Shown here: positions 40,714-49,226 of the stretch, in pieces
How the letters are laid out: each line of letters opens with the position of its first letter
Position numbering within the stretch: position 1 is the stretch's first letter
Source: DATDIC01 sp963764525
GTDB lineage: Bacteria; Pseudomonadota; Alphaproteobacteria; Acetobacterales; Acetobacteraceae
Direction of reading: 5' to 3'
Assembly (NCBI GenBank): GCA_963764525.1
Contig: CAVXTC010000006.1
Coordinates: 1-64,000 of the forward strand
DNA length: 64,000 nucleotides
Translations under genes and position numbers: made by a program
The notes under the pieces: model-generated
Told to the model about the DNA's origin: nothing
The model's database searches: none
What the model saw: the letters and a program-made list of their open reading frames with translations, nothing else

Positions 40714-41871
40714 CTACTCGATCACCACCAGTGCGCGTGGCCGCGGCGAGAGCAGTTCCGCCCCGGTTTCGGTGATCAGCACGTTGTCGATGATCCGCAC
40801 ACCCAACCGTTCCTGCCGAATGAACAGGTTAGGCTCGACTGAAACGACCATGCCGGCGCGCAGCGTGTAGCGGTTGCCGGCGAACATGTTCACCGGTTCG
40901 CCCCAGGACGGCGGAAAACCGGGCGCGATGCCGTACCCCGTCGTGTGCTGGCGATAGTGATCCAGCCCCGCCTCGACAAACACCTGTTTGGCGGCTTCAT
41001 GTGGCACCGTCGTCAGCACGCCGTCGCGCATCGCGGCGATGCAGGCCTCGGACGCGCGACGCACAACGGCGTGCAGTTCCAGCAGCCGCGCCGATGGAGC
41101 GCCCAGACTCCAGACCCGCCCGATCGTCGAGGTGTAGCGCCGATAGGCCGCCGCCACCTCCGCATGACCGGGATCGCCGCGCTGCAGCCGCCGCGTGGTT
41201 GGCGCCCCGAGCACGATACCGCAGCGATCCCCGGTCACCAGGTTCATGGTGCTCGCCGGCAATCCGCTGCCGGAAGAAAGCAGCTTGTTGAAGGCTGCCG
41301 CGGCCAGTTCGAGCTCGGTCCGGCCTTCCGCCACGCCCGCCAGCAGCGCATCCATCGCCTCGCCGGCGATGCGGGCAGATTCGCGGATATAGGTCAGCTC
41401 GAGAGGTGATTTCACCAGCTTGAGATCGGTGATCAGTGTCGTCGGCTCCGCCACCAGTGCATAACCGAGCATGGATTTGATGCGCAGATAATGATGCGGG
41501 TGCAAATACCAGGACGGCACCTCCATTCCCACCCGCGCGTTGCGCAGATCGAGTTCGCCCACCAGACGCTCGAAAGCATCCACCGGGTCCTCGGGCTCGC
41601 GTCCGTTCCAGCCGCGCAGCTCATCGATCAACGTGTCGGCTTCCAATTCGTTGCGGTCGGTTTCACGGGCGAACATCACCAACGGCCGCGGCGCGGCGGA
41701 CATCGGCAGGCATTGGAACGACGTGTAGCCCTTGGTGTCGGACCCGGTCAGCCAGTGCAGCGACACCGGGCTGATCACCAGCAGCCAATCGAGCCCCGCC
41801 TCGGCGATCGCCCGCCGCGTTCGCTCTTGGCGGTTGCGAAATTCGGCTTCGGGAAAATCATGCTTCGACAT
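40714..41871 (-). CDS. M24 peptidase/creatinase-like protein without the metal ligands
   Basis: Intact 385-residue pita-bread-fold protein; ATG 41871 (MSKHDFPEAEFRNRQERTRR), with ATG 41880 also possible. The N-terminal creatinase domain is followed by the pita-bread domain from about residue 165 (LVKSPLELTYIRESARIAGE). At the places of the five metal ligands it has GHAEVAAAYRRYTSTIGR (no Asp-x-n-Asp), TGYGIAPGFPPSWGE (Tyr for the ligand His), SVEPNLF and VRIIDNVLIT (Asp for Glu). This matches the metal-independent creatinase-like branch rather than Xaa-Pro peptidase. It ends the LLM/ABC operon and overlaps the ATPase gene by 14 bp, so it may hydrolyse a C-N bond in an imported compound. Confidence 0.8.
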   Translation of the reverse strand: MSKHDFPEAEFRNRQERTRRAIAEAGLDWLLVISPVSLHWLTGSDTKGYTSFQCLPMSAAPRPLVMFARETDRNELEADTLIDELRGWNGREPEDPVDAFERLVGELDLRNARVGMEVPSWYLHPHHYLRIKSMLGYALVAEPTTLITDLKLVKSPLELTYIRESARIAGEAMDALLAGVAEGRTELELAAAAFNKLLSSGSGLPASTMNLVTGDRCGIVLGAPTTRRLQRGDPGHAEVAAAYRRYTSTIGRVWSLGAPSARLLELHAVVRRASEACIAAMRDGVLTTVPHEAAKQVFVEAGLDHYRQHTTGYGIAPGFPPSWGEPVNMFAGNRYTLRAGMVVSVEPNLFIRQERLGVRIIDNVLITETGAELLSPRPRALVVIE

Positions 41872-42676
41872 TGGATCCAATCCCTTGCAATCGCGCGTCG
41901 GCTTCGTGCCGGCGCACCTCCGCTTCGACCTCGCCCCACACCCGTGCCTTCAGCGCCGCATAGTCCGGCGAAAGCTGCACCGCGACGCTGCGCGGCGTCG
42001 GCAGGCGGTTCGGCAGCACCGCCTTTACCCGACCCGGTCGCGCCGACAGCACAACGATACGATCGGCCAGAATCAGCGCCTCGTCGATACTGTGGGTGAT
42101 GAAGACGATGGTCTTGCGGCTTTCGGCGTGGATGCGCAGCAGCTCTTCCTGCATCACCTGGCGCGTCATGGCATCCAGCGCGGCGAACGGTTCATCCATC
42201 AGCAGCACCTCCGGGTCGGCGGCCAGGATGCGCGCCAGCGTGACCCGCTGTTGCATGCCGCCCGACAGTTCCACCGGATAGTGTTCTTCGAAACCGGTCA
42301 ACCGGACCATCTCGATGAAGCCGGTCGCCCGACGCCGCCGCTCCGCCAGCTTCACGCCGCGCATTTTCAGCCCGAACTCGACGTTGCCGCGCACCGTCTT
42401 CCACGGGAACAGCGCGTACGACTGGAATACCACCCCGCAGCGCGGCTCGATGCCGGTGATCGGACGGCCACGCAAGCTTATCTCGCCGGCGGTCGGTGGC
42501 ACGAAACCGGCAAACATGTTCAAGATGGTGGTCTTGCCGCAACCGGAGGCGCCGAGCAGACACAACAACTCGCCTTCCTCTACATTCAGCGAAAGATCCT
42601 CGACCGCAACCACATCCCCGCCGCGCCCGGCAGCGAAGGTCTTGGTCACATGCTGCGCGGACAGGATGCCGGTCAT
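41858..42676 (-). CDS. ABC transporter ATPase, NitT/TauT type
   Basis: Intact 272-residue ATP-binding subunit. It contains Walker A GASGCGKTTILNMFAG, the Q-loop VVFQSYALFPWKTV, the signature VELSGGMQQRVTLARILA, Walker B VLLMDEPFAALD and the switch His in FITHSIDEA. The sequence type (AGEISLRGRPITG and the C-terminal region) is that of the nitrate/sulfonate/taurine importers. ATG 42676 is preferred over 42706. It overlaps the M24 gene and begins 5 bp after the permease stop. It powers import of the substrate bound by the protein encoded at 43560-44559. Confidence 0.9.
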   Translation of the reverse strand: MTGILSAQHVTKTFAAGRGGDVVAVEDLSLNVEEGELLCLLGASGCGKTTILNMFAGFVPPTAGEISLRGRPITGIEPRCGVVFQSYALFPWKTVRGNVEFGLKMRGVKLAERRRRATGFIEMVRLTGFEEHYPVELSGGMQQRVTLARILAADPEVLLMDEPFAALDAMTRQVMQEELLRIHAESRKTIVFITHSIDEALILADRIVVLSARPGRVKAVLPNRLPTPRSVAVQLSPDYAALKARVWGEVEAEVRRHEADARLQGIGSNVEA

Positions 42677-42681
42677 TGCGG

Positions 42682-43563
42682 TCAGGTGCGCCGATGGCGC
42701 TCCCACGGCAGCAGCAGGCGTTCAATCCTGTTGGCGACGAGATCGGCGATCAGCACGGTGATCGAGATCGACACCATGCCGACCAGCACCAGCCCGAGAT
42801 TGCCCCAATCCTTGGCCTGCCAGATCAGCGCGCCGAGGCCGTCCTGCGCCGCCACCATCTCGGCCGACAGAACGCACGACCAGGCAATTGCCAACGTTAC
42901 CTTAAGCCCGGTTATAATGCCGGGCAGCGCCCCGGGCAGGATCACCTCACGCATGACAGCCAGATCGGAGGCGCCGAGATTGCGTGCCGCCCGGATCAGC
43001 AGCGGATCGACCCGCTTGGTGCTTTCAAATGTGGAGATCAGGATGTAGATCCAGGAACCCAGGAAAACGATGGCGCTCTTCTGCGATTCGCCAATCCCGA
43101 GCCATAGGATGGTGAGCGGGATCCAGGTGATCGAAGGCAGCGGGCGCAGCAGCGAGACGAACGGGTCCAGCACCGCTTTCGCCGGCCACCACACGGCCAT
43201 GACGATGCCGAGCGGCACGGCAACCAATGCCGCCAGCGTAAACCCGATAAAGACGCGCTGGGAGGAGATCAGCACGTCGTTCAGCAACTCCCCATCGGCC
43301 GCCAGTTTGGCTGCTTCGTGAAGCACCGCGACCGGCGAAGGAAGGAACACCGGCGAGACCCACCCGAACCGCGTCGCTGCGTGCCAGACGAGAAGAAAGA
43401 TCGTGACGGCGGCAAGGGAGAGTGCGGCCGCCGGGCGCAACCGCGGACGGATTCCGCGGCGCCCCCTCCCCCCGGCCCTGTCCCGCAACAGGAGGGGGAG
43501 CAGAAAGCCCCCTCCCCCTGTGGGAGGGGGTTGGGGGAGGGGCCTCGCCGGCGCGGTGCTCAT
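42682..43563 (-). CDS. ABC transporter permease, NitT/TauT type
   Basis: Intact 293-residue integral membrane subunit with six hydrophobic segments and the EAA loop ARNLGASDLAVMREVILPGA, typical of SsuC/TauC-like permeases. ATG 43563 overlaps the TGA of the binding-protein gene (ATGA), so translation is coupled. The first 45 residues before AALSLAAVTIFLLVWHA are unusually rich in Pro, Gly and Arg because they are encoded by a GC-rich palindromic repeat (43480-43550). This extension is probably cytoplasmic and disposable. Partners are the ATPase and the frameshifted binding protein. Confidence 0.88.
   Translation of the reverse strand: MSTAPARPLPQPPPTGGGGFLLPLLLRDRAGGRGRRGIRPRLRPAAALSLAAVTIFLLVWHAATRFGWVSPVFLPSPVAVLHEAAKLAADGELLNDVLISSQRVFIGFTLAALVAVPLGIVMAVWWPAKAVLDPFVSLLRPLPSITWIPLTILWLGIGESQKSAIVFLGSWIYILISTFESTKRVDPLLIRAARNLGASDLAVMREVILPGALPGIITGLKVTLAIAWSCVLSAEMVAAQDGLGALIWQAKDWGNLGLVLVGMVSISITVLIADLVANRIERLLLPWERHRRT
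43480..43550. repeat. C/G-rich palindromic repeat inside the permease gene
   Basis: A run of inverted units: CCCCCTCCCCCTGTGGGAGG then GGGTTGGGGGAGGGG at 43509-43543, preceded by CAACAGGAGGGGGAG. This type of CTCCCCCTGTGGGAGGGG palindrome is common between genes in proteobacteria; here it lies in frame at the 5' end of the permease gene and is translated as a Pro/Gly-rich stretch. Confidence 0.65.
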
Positions 43564-44559
43564 TGCTTCGGCACGAAACTGACATCCTCCCATTTCCGCA
43601 CATCCGGCAGGCTGGGGATCTTCCCGTTATCATTCAACCACTGAGCCAAGTACTGCATCTGCTCGGTCTGCACCCGCAAATGAGCCTGCCAGTCGGCCGA
43701 GCCGAAATACTTGAACGTCTTCATCGCCGCCAGCACATCAGTCCGGCGATTTATGAAAATAATGCGCCACGGTTTTCGCCGCATCGTCCGGATTTGCGTT
43801 CGTGTAATCCGCGCCCTTGAACATCGCAGCCGCCAGGCCGCGCGCCGCGTCCGGATGCTGTTCGACGAACTTTCTTGATATGATCACAATGTCCGGTGAA
43901 GCCATCGTGTGAAACTTCTGCCCTATCGGCGTGTCGCTGTCGAGGCCCAGCAGCTTGCCGCCCGGCGCCGCCTGCTGCAATCCGGCCAGCAGCGGCTGCC
44001 ACACGCATGCCGCATCGACATCGCCCTTGGCCAGCGCCGCCGACATCTGGTCGGGCGGCAGATTGACGAACCGCACGTCCTTTTCGGTCATCCCCTCATT
44101 GGCCAGCAGCCCGTCCATGGTGATCTCGGCCGAGGTGTTGGCAGCGACCTTGTGACCCCGCAGCTCCTTGAACGACGCGAAGCCCGGCCGCGCCCAGCAT
44201 CCCTCATTGCCCGGCGAATCGTCGATGTTGGCGAAATACCAGAAACTGGTGTCGCCGCGCGCCATGTTGCTGATCACCGCGATGCGCCCGAGATTGCTGA
44301 ACACCGCCGATCCGGACGCCACCGCGGCCATGCGGTCCGACGAACTGACGATGCTGCGCAAGGTCACGTCCAGCCCGGCCTCCTTGAAGTAACCCTTGTC
44401 GATGGCAACCATCAGTGGGATCTGACCCCACCAGGTCGTGGACCCCGCGACGTCCGCCTTGATCAGCGGCGCCTTTTGCGCGGAGGCATTCGGCGCGCCG
44501 CACCAAGCCAACACCGCCAGCGCCGCAATCGCTCCCCAGGCGCGAAGTCCCTGCATCAT
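43560..44559 (-). pseudogene. ABC substrate-binding protein (NitT/TauT type), one frameshift
   Basis: Periplasmic binding protein of the NMT1/TauA group. ATG 44559 follows GGAGG; the signal peptide is MMQGLRAWGAIAALAVLAWC (cleavage near ASAQ). The mature protein starts with LIKADVAGSTTWWGQIPLMV and contains ASFKELRGHKVAANTSAEIT and FVNLPPDQMSAALAKGDVDA, family hallmarks. A single extra base at about 43738 makes the frame stop after HYFHKSPD; the alternative frame supplies DVLAAMKTFKYFGSADWQ and the end VRKWEDVSFVPKQ, stopping at 43560 where the permease ATG overlaps. About 95% of the protein precedes the shift. The substrate is unknown; sulfonate- or nitrile-like compounds are typical. Confidence 0.75.
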
Positions 44560-44643
44560 TGTTGTCCTCCCGTTGATCCACCGACAATACCGCGCTTGCG
44601 CGCCGGCAGCACACCTCTCCCGCAACGGCGGGGGCGGCGGATG

Positions 44644-45735
44644 TCATTCCGCCGCCGCCTGCCGGCTGGCAAAGCGCGGGATCACCTTCTCCCCGATCAA
44701 CTCGATCGAGCGCATCACCTGCTCATGCGTGGTGCGTCCGGCCTGCAGCACGAAGATCATCTGATCGAGCCCGGCGGCGGCCCACTTCTCCACGATCCGG
44801 CAAACCGTGTCCGGATTGCCGCCGATCGCCATGCCGTCCTCGATCAGCTCCTCGTTGCTGCGGCTGCGGAACTTCGCCCGCACCGCCTCAAGCCCACCGG
44901 CGGTGGCGAAGCGCACGCGGTTCAGCTCCGCGTCGTTGTCGCCGTTGTACCAGCGCGCCGCAGCGCAGGCGATGTCGCGGCCGGTGCGGTCGTCCTCATC
45001 CACGCAGGCCAGCGCAAACGCAGCGACGTGCTCGTTGGCGTATTTGCCGAGAAACCCTGAGCGGTCGCCGCGGATTGTCGCGCGATACCGCGCAATGGCG
45101 GTCTGCGTCTCGCTGACCGAGTTGCGCGTCACCCCTATCACGCCGACACCAAGCCGCGCCGCTTGCTCGTATGTTTCGAAATTGGATGCGGCGATCCACA
45201 GCGGTGGATGCGGCTGCTGCACCGGGCGCGGCACGACGTGGCGCGCCGGCAGATCGAAATGTTCCCCCCGATAGCCCGGGAAATGCTCCGTCTCGAACAT
45301 CCGCAGCATGGCGTCGGTCGCTTCGCCCGCCACCGCGCGGTTGGTCACGGCATCGACGCCGAGCGCCTCGACCATGTACGGCGTAGATCCGCGCCCCATG
45401 CCGAGCTCCACGCGCCCATTGCTGAGCACGTCCAGCGTGGCGACCTTCTCGGCCAGGATGAACGGGTTGTGCACGGTCATCAGCAGCACCGCGAAGCCCA
45501 GCCGGATACGCTGCGTGCGCTCGGCGATCGCTGCGAGCAGCATGTCCGGGCACGGGCTGTGCCCGATTTCCAGGAAGAAATGCTGCTCGGTCATCCAGAA
45601 ATACTCGAACCCGGCAGCTTCGCCGGCGACCGCCTGATCGATCGCATGGCGATAGGCCAGCACCTCGGCGTTCCCGCCGGGCCCGGTGTTCCAGGGCCGC
45701 GGCATCTGGACCTGCGACATGAGGCCGAATTTCAC
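44644..45735 (-). CDS. Luciferase-like (LLM) flavin-dependent monooxygenase
   Basis: Intact 363-residue LLM-class oxidoreductase; GTG 45735 (VKFGLMSQVQ) is selected because AGGAG precedes it and the protein then starts as in the family. The TIM-barrel features include FEYFWMTEQHFFLEIGHSPC, LLAAIAERTQRIRLGFAVLL and VELGMGRGSTPYMVEALG. It uses reduced FMN to oxygenate a substrate such as a sulfonate or alkane-type compound. It heads the operon with the ABC importer and the M24-like hydrolase, suggesting uptake, oxidation and hydrolysis of one compound. LysR (45839) is divergent 103 bp away. Confidence 0.87.
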   Translation of the reverse strand: MKFGLMSQVQMPRPWNTGPGGNAEVLAYRHAIDQAVAGEAAGFEYFWMTEQHFFLEIGHSPCPDMLLAAIAERTQRIRLGFAVLLMTVHNPFILAEKVATLDVLSNGRVELGMGRGSTPYMVEALGVDAVTNRAVAGEATDAMLRMFETEHFPGYRGEHFDLPARHVVPRPVQQPHPPLWIAASNFETYEQAARLGVGVIGVTRNSVSETQTAIARYRATIRGDRSGFLGKYANEHVAAFALACVDEDDRTGRDIACAAARWYNGDNDAELNRVRFATAGGLEAVRAKFRSRSNEELIEDGMAIGGNPDTVCRIVEKWAAAGLDQMIFVLQAGRTTHEQVMRSIELIGEKVIPRFASRQAAAE

Positions 45736-45803
45736 ATCCTGCGCTCCTGCTCGGACGGCGGAAGCATGCGCGCTCGCCCGGCTTGCGTCCAAGGCATAGC
45801 GGC

Positions 45804-45816
45804 TATAGGTGCTATA
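45804..45816. promoter_or_regulatory. Candidate LysR box between divergent genes
   Basis: The 13-bp palindrome TATAGGTGCTATA fits the T-N11-A pattern of LysR binding sites. It lies in the 103-bp gap between the LLM operon and the lysR gene, 22 bp from the lysR start and about 70 bp from the LLM start. Flanking ATAGC/TATAG repeats may form additional half sites. Confidence 0.5.
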
Positions 45817-45838
45817 ACCATAGCGTCTGCAATAGGCG

Positions 45839-46762
45839 ATGGACACCAAAGCGCTCCGCTACTTTCTGGCAGTAGCCGAATTCGGCAGCTACAGCCGCGG
45901 CGCCGGGTTCCTGCGGCTGTCGCAGCCGGCGCTCAGTCGGCAGATTACCCGATTGGAGCAGGAGCTCGGCACCTCGCTGTTCGTGCGCCATGGCCACGGC
46001 GTCAGCGTTACGGAGGCCGGGCGCGTTCTGCTGGCCCGCGGCCAGGCCATCCTGCGCCAGCTCGACCAGACGCGGGCGGAGATCCGCGGCGGCGCCGGTG
46101 GCCCTGCCGGCACGGTCACCTTCGCGGTGCCGCCGGCCGCCGGCAGCTTTCTTGTCCCCACACTGGCCGAGCGGTTCGCTGCATCCTGTCCGAACGTGTT
46201 CCTGAAAATCGTCGGTGGTTACAGCGGCTACATCCACGAATGGCTGGTGCGCGGCCAGGTGGACCTGGCCTGCCTGCACGACCCGTTGCCGCAACGCGGG
46301 TTCGACCAAGTGCCGTTGGTGCAGGAACCAGTCTATGTGGTCGGTCGCACCGGCAGCTTTCCGTTCCGCCGCCTGCACGTGCGCACCGAGGACCTTGAAC
46401 GGTTGCCGATGATCCTGCCCAGCCGCCCCAACGCCTCACGCCGGCTGCTGGATGGCTGGATGGCTGAGCAACGGCTGACCCTGAACCTGCGCATGGAAGT
46501 GGACGACCCCTCGATCATCCGCGCCCTGCTGCGGGCGGGACGCGGCTTCAGCCTGCTCAGCCGCGGTTCGATCGAAACCGAGCTGCGGCACGGCGAGGTG
46601 CAGGCGCTGCCGCTGCGCCCGGCGGCAAGCTGGCAGCTCGCGCTGGTGCTTCCGGCGCATCGTCCGCAGCCGGCGGCGGTTACCGCACTGGCTGAAACCA
46701 TTGTGGCGGTCGCCGGCGATTTGACGAAAAGCGGGGCGTGGCCAGGCCGCTCTTTGGCATAA
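45839..46762 (+). CDS. LysR-family transcriptional regulator
   Basis: Intact 307-residue LysR-type regulator. The N-terminal helix-turn-helix is typical (LRYFLAVAEFGSYSRGAGFL, then LSQPALSRQITRLEQELGTS). The effector domain follows from about residue 90. It is transcribed away from the LLM/ABC/M24 operon and most likely controls it in response to the imported compound or a product. The start ATG 45839 directly follows the shared promoter region with the candidate T-N11-A site. Confidence 0.9.
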   Translation: MDTKALRYFLAVAEFGSYSRGAGFLRLSQPALSRQITRLEQELGTSLFVRHGHGVSVTEAGRVLLARGQAILRQLDQTRAEIRGGAGGPAGTVTFAVPPAAGSFLVPTLAERFAASCPNVFLKIVGGYSGYIHEWLVRGQVDLACLHDPLPQRGFDQVPLVQEPVYVVGRTGSFPFRRLHVRTEDLERLPMILPSRPNASRRLLDGWMAEQRLTLNLRMEVDDPSIIRALLRAGRGFSLLSRGSIETELRHGEVQALPLRPAASWQLALVLPAHRPQPAAVTALAETIVAVAGDLTKSGAWPGRSLA

Positions 46763-46871
46763 GTCTCTCTCCCACTTGCGGCGAGAGGTGCCCCCATTCG
46801 CAGGCATTACGGTGTCAGGCTTCGGTCGCTCCTGGGGCATTTGCATAGGCGGTGAAGGTACACGGCTGCGA

Positions 46872-47546
46872 TTACGGGCCACCATCGCACTGCCGCAACG
46901 CGGCCGATCCCGCTGCGGCCAGCCGGTAAAGCCCGGGCTGCACGCGTTCGAACCAGCCATAGACATTGCGCCGCAGGATGCTTCCGGCATCCGGCGCGAT
47001 CGGCTTCAGATCGCGCGGCCGCGTTGGCCCGTTCTGCATCGCGGTGGCGCAGGCCAACGCCTGCTGCCGATACGCGGTCATGATCGGCTGCCGCGTCGAG
47101 CCGCCGATCGCCGGATCTCCGCGTCGTTTCGCGTGTTCCTTCAGCAGGCGTTGCCGCCGCGGCAGGTTCGGCCGAGGCCGGTACGGCGTCGGTTCCGCCA
47201 GCACCTCGACCCGGTTCGTCGTGACGTTCACTGCCAGCAGACCCAGACCCAGCAACCGGCACAGCCGACGGACCCGACGATCCCGGTCGCGCCCATTCCG
47301 GGTCGCCCGCACTGCCAGCCAGACCGCATCCGCGGCGCGCAACCGATCGACCGCTTGCAGCACCAGTTCCAGGGTGAACGCCAGTTTCATCTCGGTGATG
47401 ACAAGCAACGGAGGTTCCCCGTCGCGCACGGCCACCACGTCGCAGCCGCACACTTCTCCCTTGGCCTGGAAGCCCTGCGATTCAAGAAACGCTTTCACTG
47501 CGCCGTAAAGCGAGGTCTCCGGACCACGTGCGACTCGATTCGCCAT
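46872..47546 (-). CDS. DUF2161 family protein (PD-(D/E)XK nuclease-like fold)
   Basis: Intact 224-residue cytoplasmic protein. ATG 47546 (MANRVARGPETSLYGAVKAF) is preferred to 47564. The N-terminal part resembles the DUF2161 PD-(D/E)XK superfamily: EVCGCDVVAVRDGEPPLLVI followed by TEMKLAFTLELVLQAVDRL, in which Asp, Glu and Lys are spaced as in the nuclease core. A basic C-terminal part with KEHAKRRGDPAIGGSTRQP could bind nucleic acid. Function not established; a DNA-related role is inference from the fold. Confidence 0.7.
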   Translation of the reverse strand: MANRVARGPETSLYGAVKAFLESQGFQAKGEVCGCDVVAVRDGEPPLLVITEMKLAFTLELVLQAVDRLRAADAVWLAVRATRNGRDRDRRVRRLCRLLGLGLLAVNVTTNRVEVLAEPTPYRPRPNLPRRQRLLKEHAKRRGDPAIGGSTRQPIMTAYRQQALACATAMQNGPTRPRDLKPIAPDAGSILRRNVYGWFERVQPGLYRLAAAGSAALRQCDGGP

Positions 47547-47578
47547 GGCGCCATTTTGAGCCAAGGCGAACCGTTCTG

Positions 47579-47820
47579 TCAGCCGGCGCGCTGCACGTTA
47601 TAGAACAGTGGCACACCGCGCTCGAGCAAGCCCTGCAGCCCTGCAGCCCGCGTCGATACGCCGTCGCATGATAGAACAGCCCGAGCGGGTGTACGGGACG
47701 TCCTGGAACACCTGCAACGGCATCTCCCGACCCAACCGCTTCTGCTCGGCCGGATCGGTGGCATCGATCCATGCCTCCGTCCTGCCGTCCGGCTTGGACT
47801 TGATGGAGAACGATTGGAGC
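47579..47820 (-). pseudogene. Peptide ABC binding protein, 3' fragment
   Basis: C-terminal end of a DppA-like extracytoplasmic peptide-binding protein. One frame gives DATDPAEQKRLGREMPLQVF and QDVPYT, then after a one-base change PLGLFYHATAYRRGLQG, and after another the end LLERGVPLFYNVQRAG with the stop at 47579-47581. The preceding part of the gene is missing. The matching 5' fragment is at 51690-51922 on the same strand, so a 3.8-kb insertion with an accompanying deletion split the gene. The fragment abuts the transposase relic that starts near 47836. Confidence 0.7.
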
Positions 47821-47835
47821 GACGACGATATTCCG

Positions 47836-48900
47836 TTTGGAGGCGAGGCCCGAACTCAATGCCCGTGGACGCCCTTCCAATCGCAGGATCGAGCCGGGAA
47901 TTGCATCTCACGCGATTGATCTGGTTCGCGAGCCATACGCTGATTTCGGCCCATCGCTGGCCGCCAAGAAGCTCGCTGAACTGCACGGTTTGAAAGTGTC
48001 TGCGGAGACGCTTCGCAAGTGGATGATCGCAGCTGGACTGTGGCGGTCGCGCATGCAGCGTCGGAGGTTTCATCAGCCGCGCTTGCGGCGCGAGTCTCTC
48101 GGCGAGCTGATCCAGATTGACGGCACTGAGCACCGCTGGTTCGAGAACCGCGCCGGTCGCTTCACGCTGCTGGTGTTCATTGATGACGCGACCGGCCGGC
48201 TGATGCAGCTGCGCTTCGTGGATAGTGAGAGTACGGATACCTACTTCGAGGCACTCCGGGGTTACCTTGGAGGCATGGCTGCCCGGTGGCGTTTTATTCC
48301 AACAAGCACACGGTGTTCCGGGTGGCAAAGCAGGACGCGCAGGGTGGCCACGGCAGCACGCAGTTCGGGCGCGCGCTTTCTGAGCTGAACATCGCGATCC
48401 TGTGCCCGAACTCCAGTCAGGCCAAGGGCCGTGTCGAGCGGGTAAACTGGACGCTGCAAGACCGCCTGGTCAAGGAGCTGCGTCTTGCTGGGATCAACTC
48501 GATTGCTGCGGGCAAGGCGTTCCTTCCGGACTGTATCGCGCGGTTCAATTTCCGTTTCGCGGTGATCCTTGCCCGTGCCACGGATCTGCATCGCAAGCTG
48601 AACGTCTCCGCCAAGCCGGCTGCGCGACATTCTCTGCCACCGGGTGCTGCGTTATGTCGGCGCACAGCTGACAGTATCCTACGACCGAAAGCGGATCATG
48701 CTGATCCGGAACGAGGTGACCGAGGGCATCATTGGCCGATAGCGTGAGCCAGGCTGATGGAGAACAAGCGCCTGGATGCGGCACTCGCCCTCGTCAAGGC
48801 ACGGCAGGACGCACCGCGGCCGTCGCCGAGGGTGAAGAGCGCGAGATGGGCGGGTGGTTACGTGAAAACTGTGCGCAAATTGAGCCGGAAGTCTTGGCTC
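47836..48900 (+). pseudogene. ISNCY-like DDE transposase relic
   Basis: Transposase with an integrase-like catalytic core. The N-terminal helix-turn-helix part is cut (starts near ELNARGRPSNRR), followed by DFGPSLAAKKLAELHGLKVS and the catalytic block LIQIDGTEHRWFENRAGRFT with LLVFIDDATGRLMQLRF. A frame change near 48285 is followed by AFYSNKHTVFRVAKQDAQGG and the third acidic residue in SQAKGRVERVNWTLQDRL. Another change near 48610, and a deletion near 48750, separate the end with ENKRLDAALALVKARQDA. It is inactive. Its left edge coincides with the break in the peptide-binding protein gene. Confidence 0.75.
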
Positions 48901-49226
48901 CCGCCCGAGACTGCACGAATGGCCTCTACGATGGTTCCGCCGTTGGACACCGGCCTCGCGGCCGCCGCCTCCGGCGGCCCGCTTCGCGGCGTTGAGCCTT
49001 GACCCCGATGTTCAACGGCGAGAGCGCTGCTGGTGCCGTCGACGGATCAGTTTGCCAGCGTCACGGCCAATAGGATATTTCTACTTTGGACAGAAAGGGA
49101 CGTTTCCAACTGGTTGCAACATTGGTGAGTATCTGCGCACCGCGATGCCTGGTTTCGACCCGAGCGGCCATTCGCACTGGACTGGACGCAACTTAATTCA
49201 ATTGCCGCTGTTGTGAGTTTCTGACG
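48901..49226. other. Right edge of the IS relic, no gene
   Basis: About 320 bp after the transposase C-terminus without a supported gene. Short open frames (for example 48992-49216) have no recognisable content. Terminal inverted repeats of the element could not be identified with confidence. Confidence 0.5.

Noticed and set aside
47579..48328. Minus-strand 249-codon open frame across the IS relic
   Set aside because: Most of it is antisense to the transposase; only its last 80 codons match the peptide-binding protein fragment, which is annotated separately.
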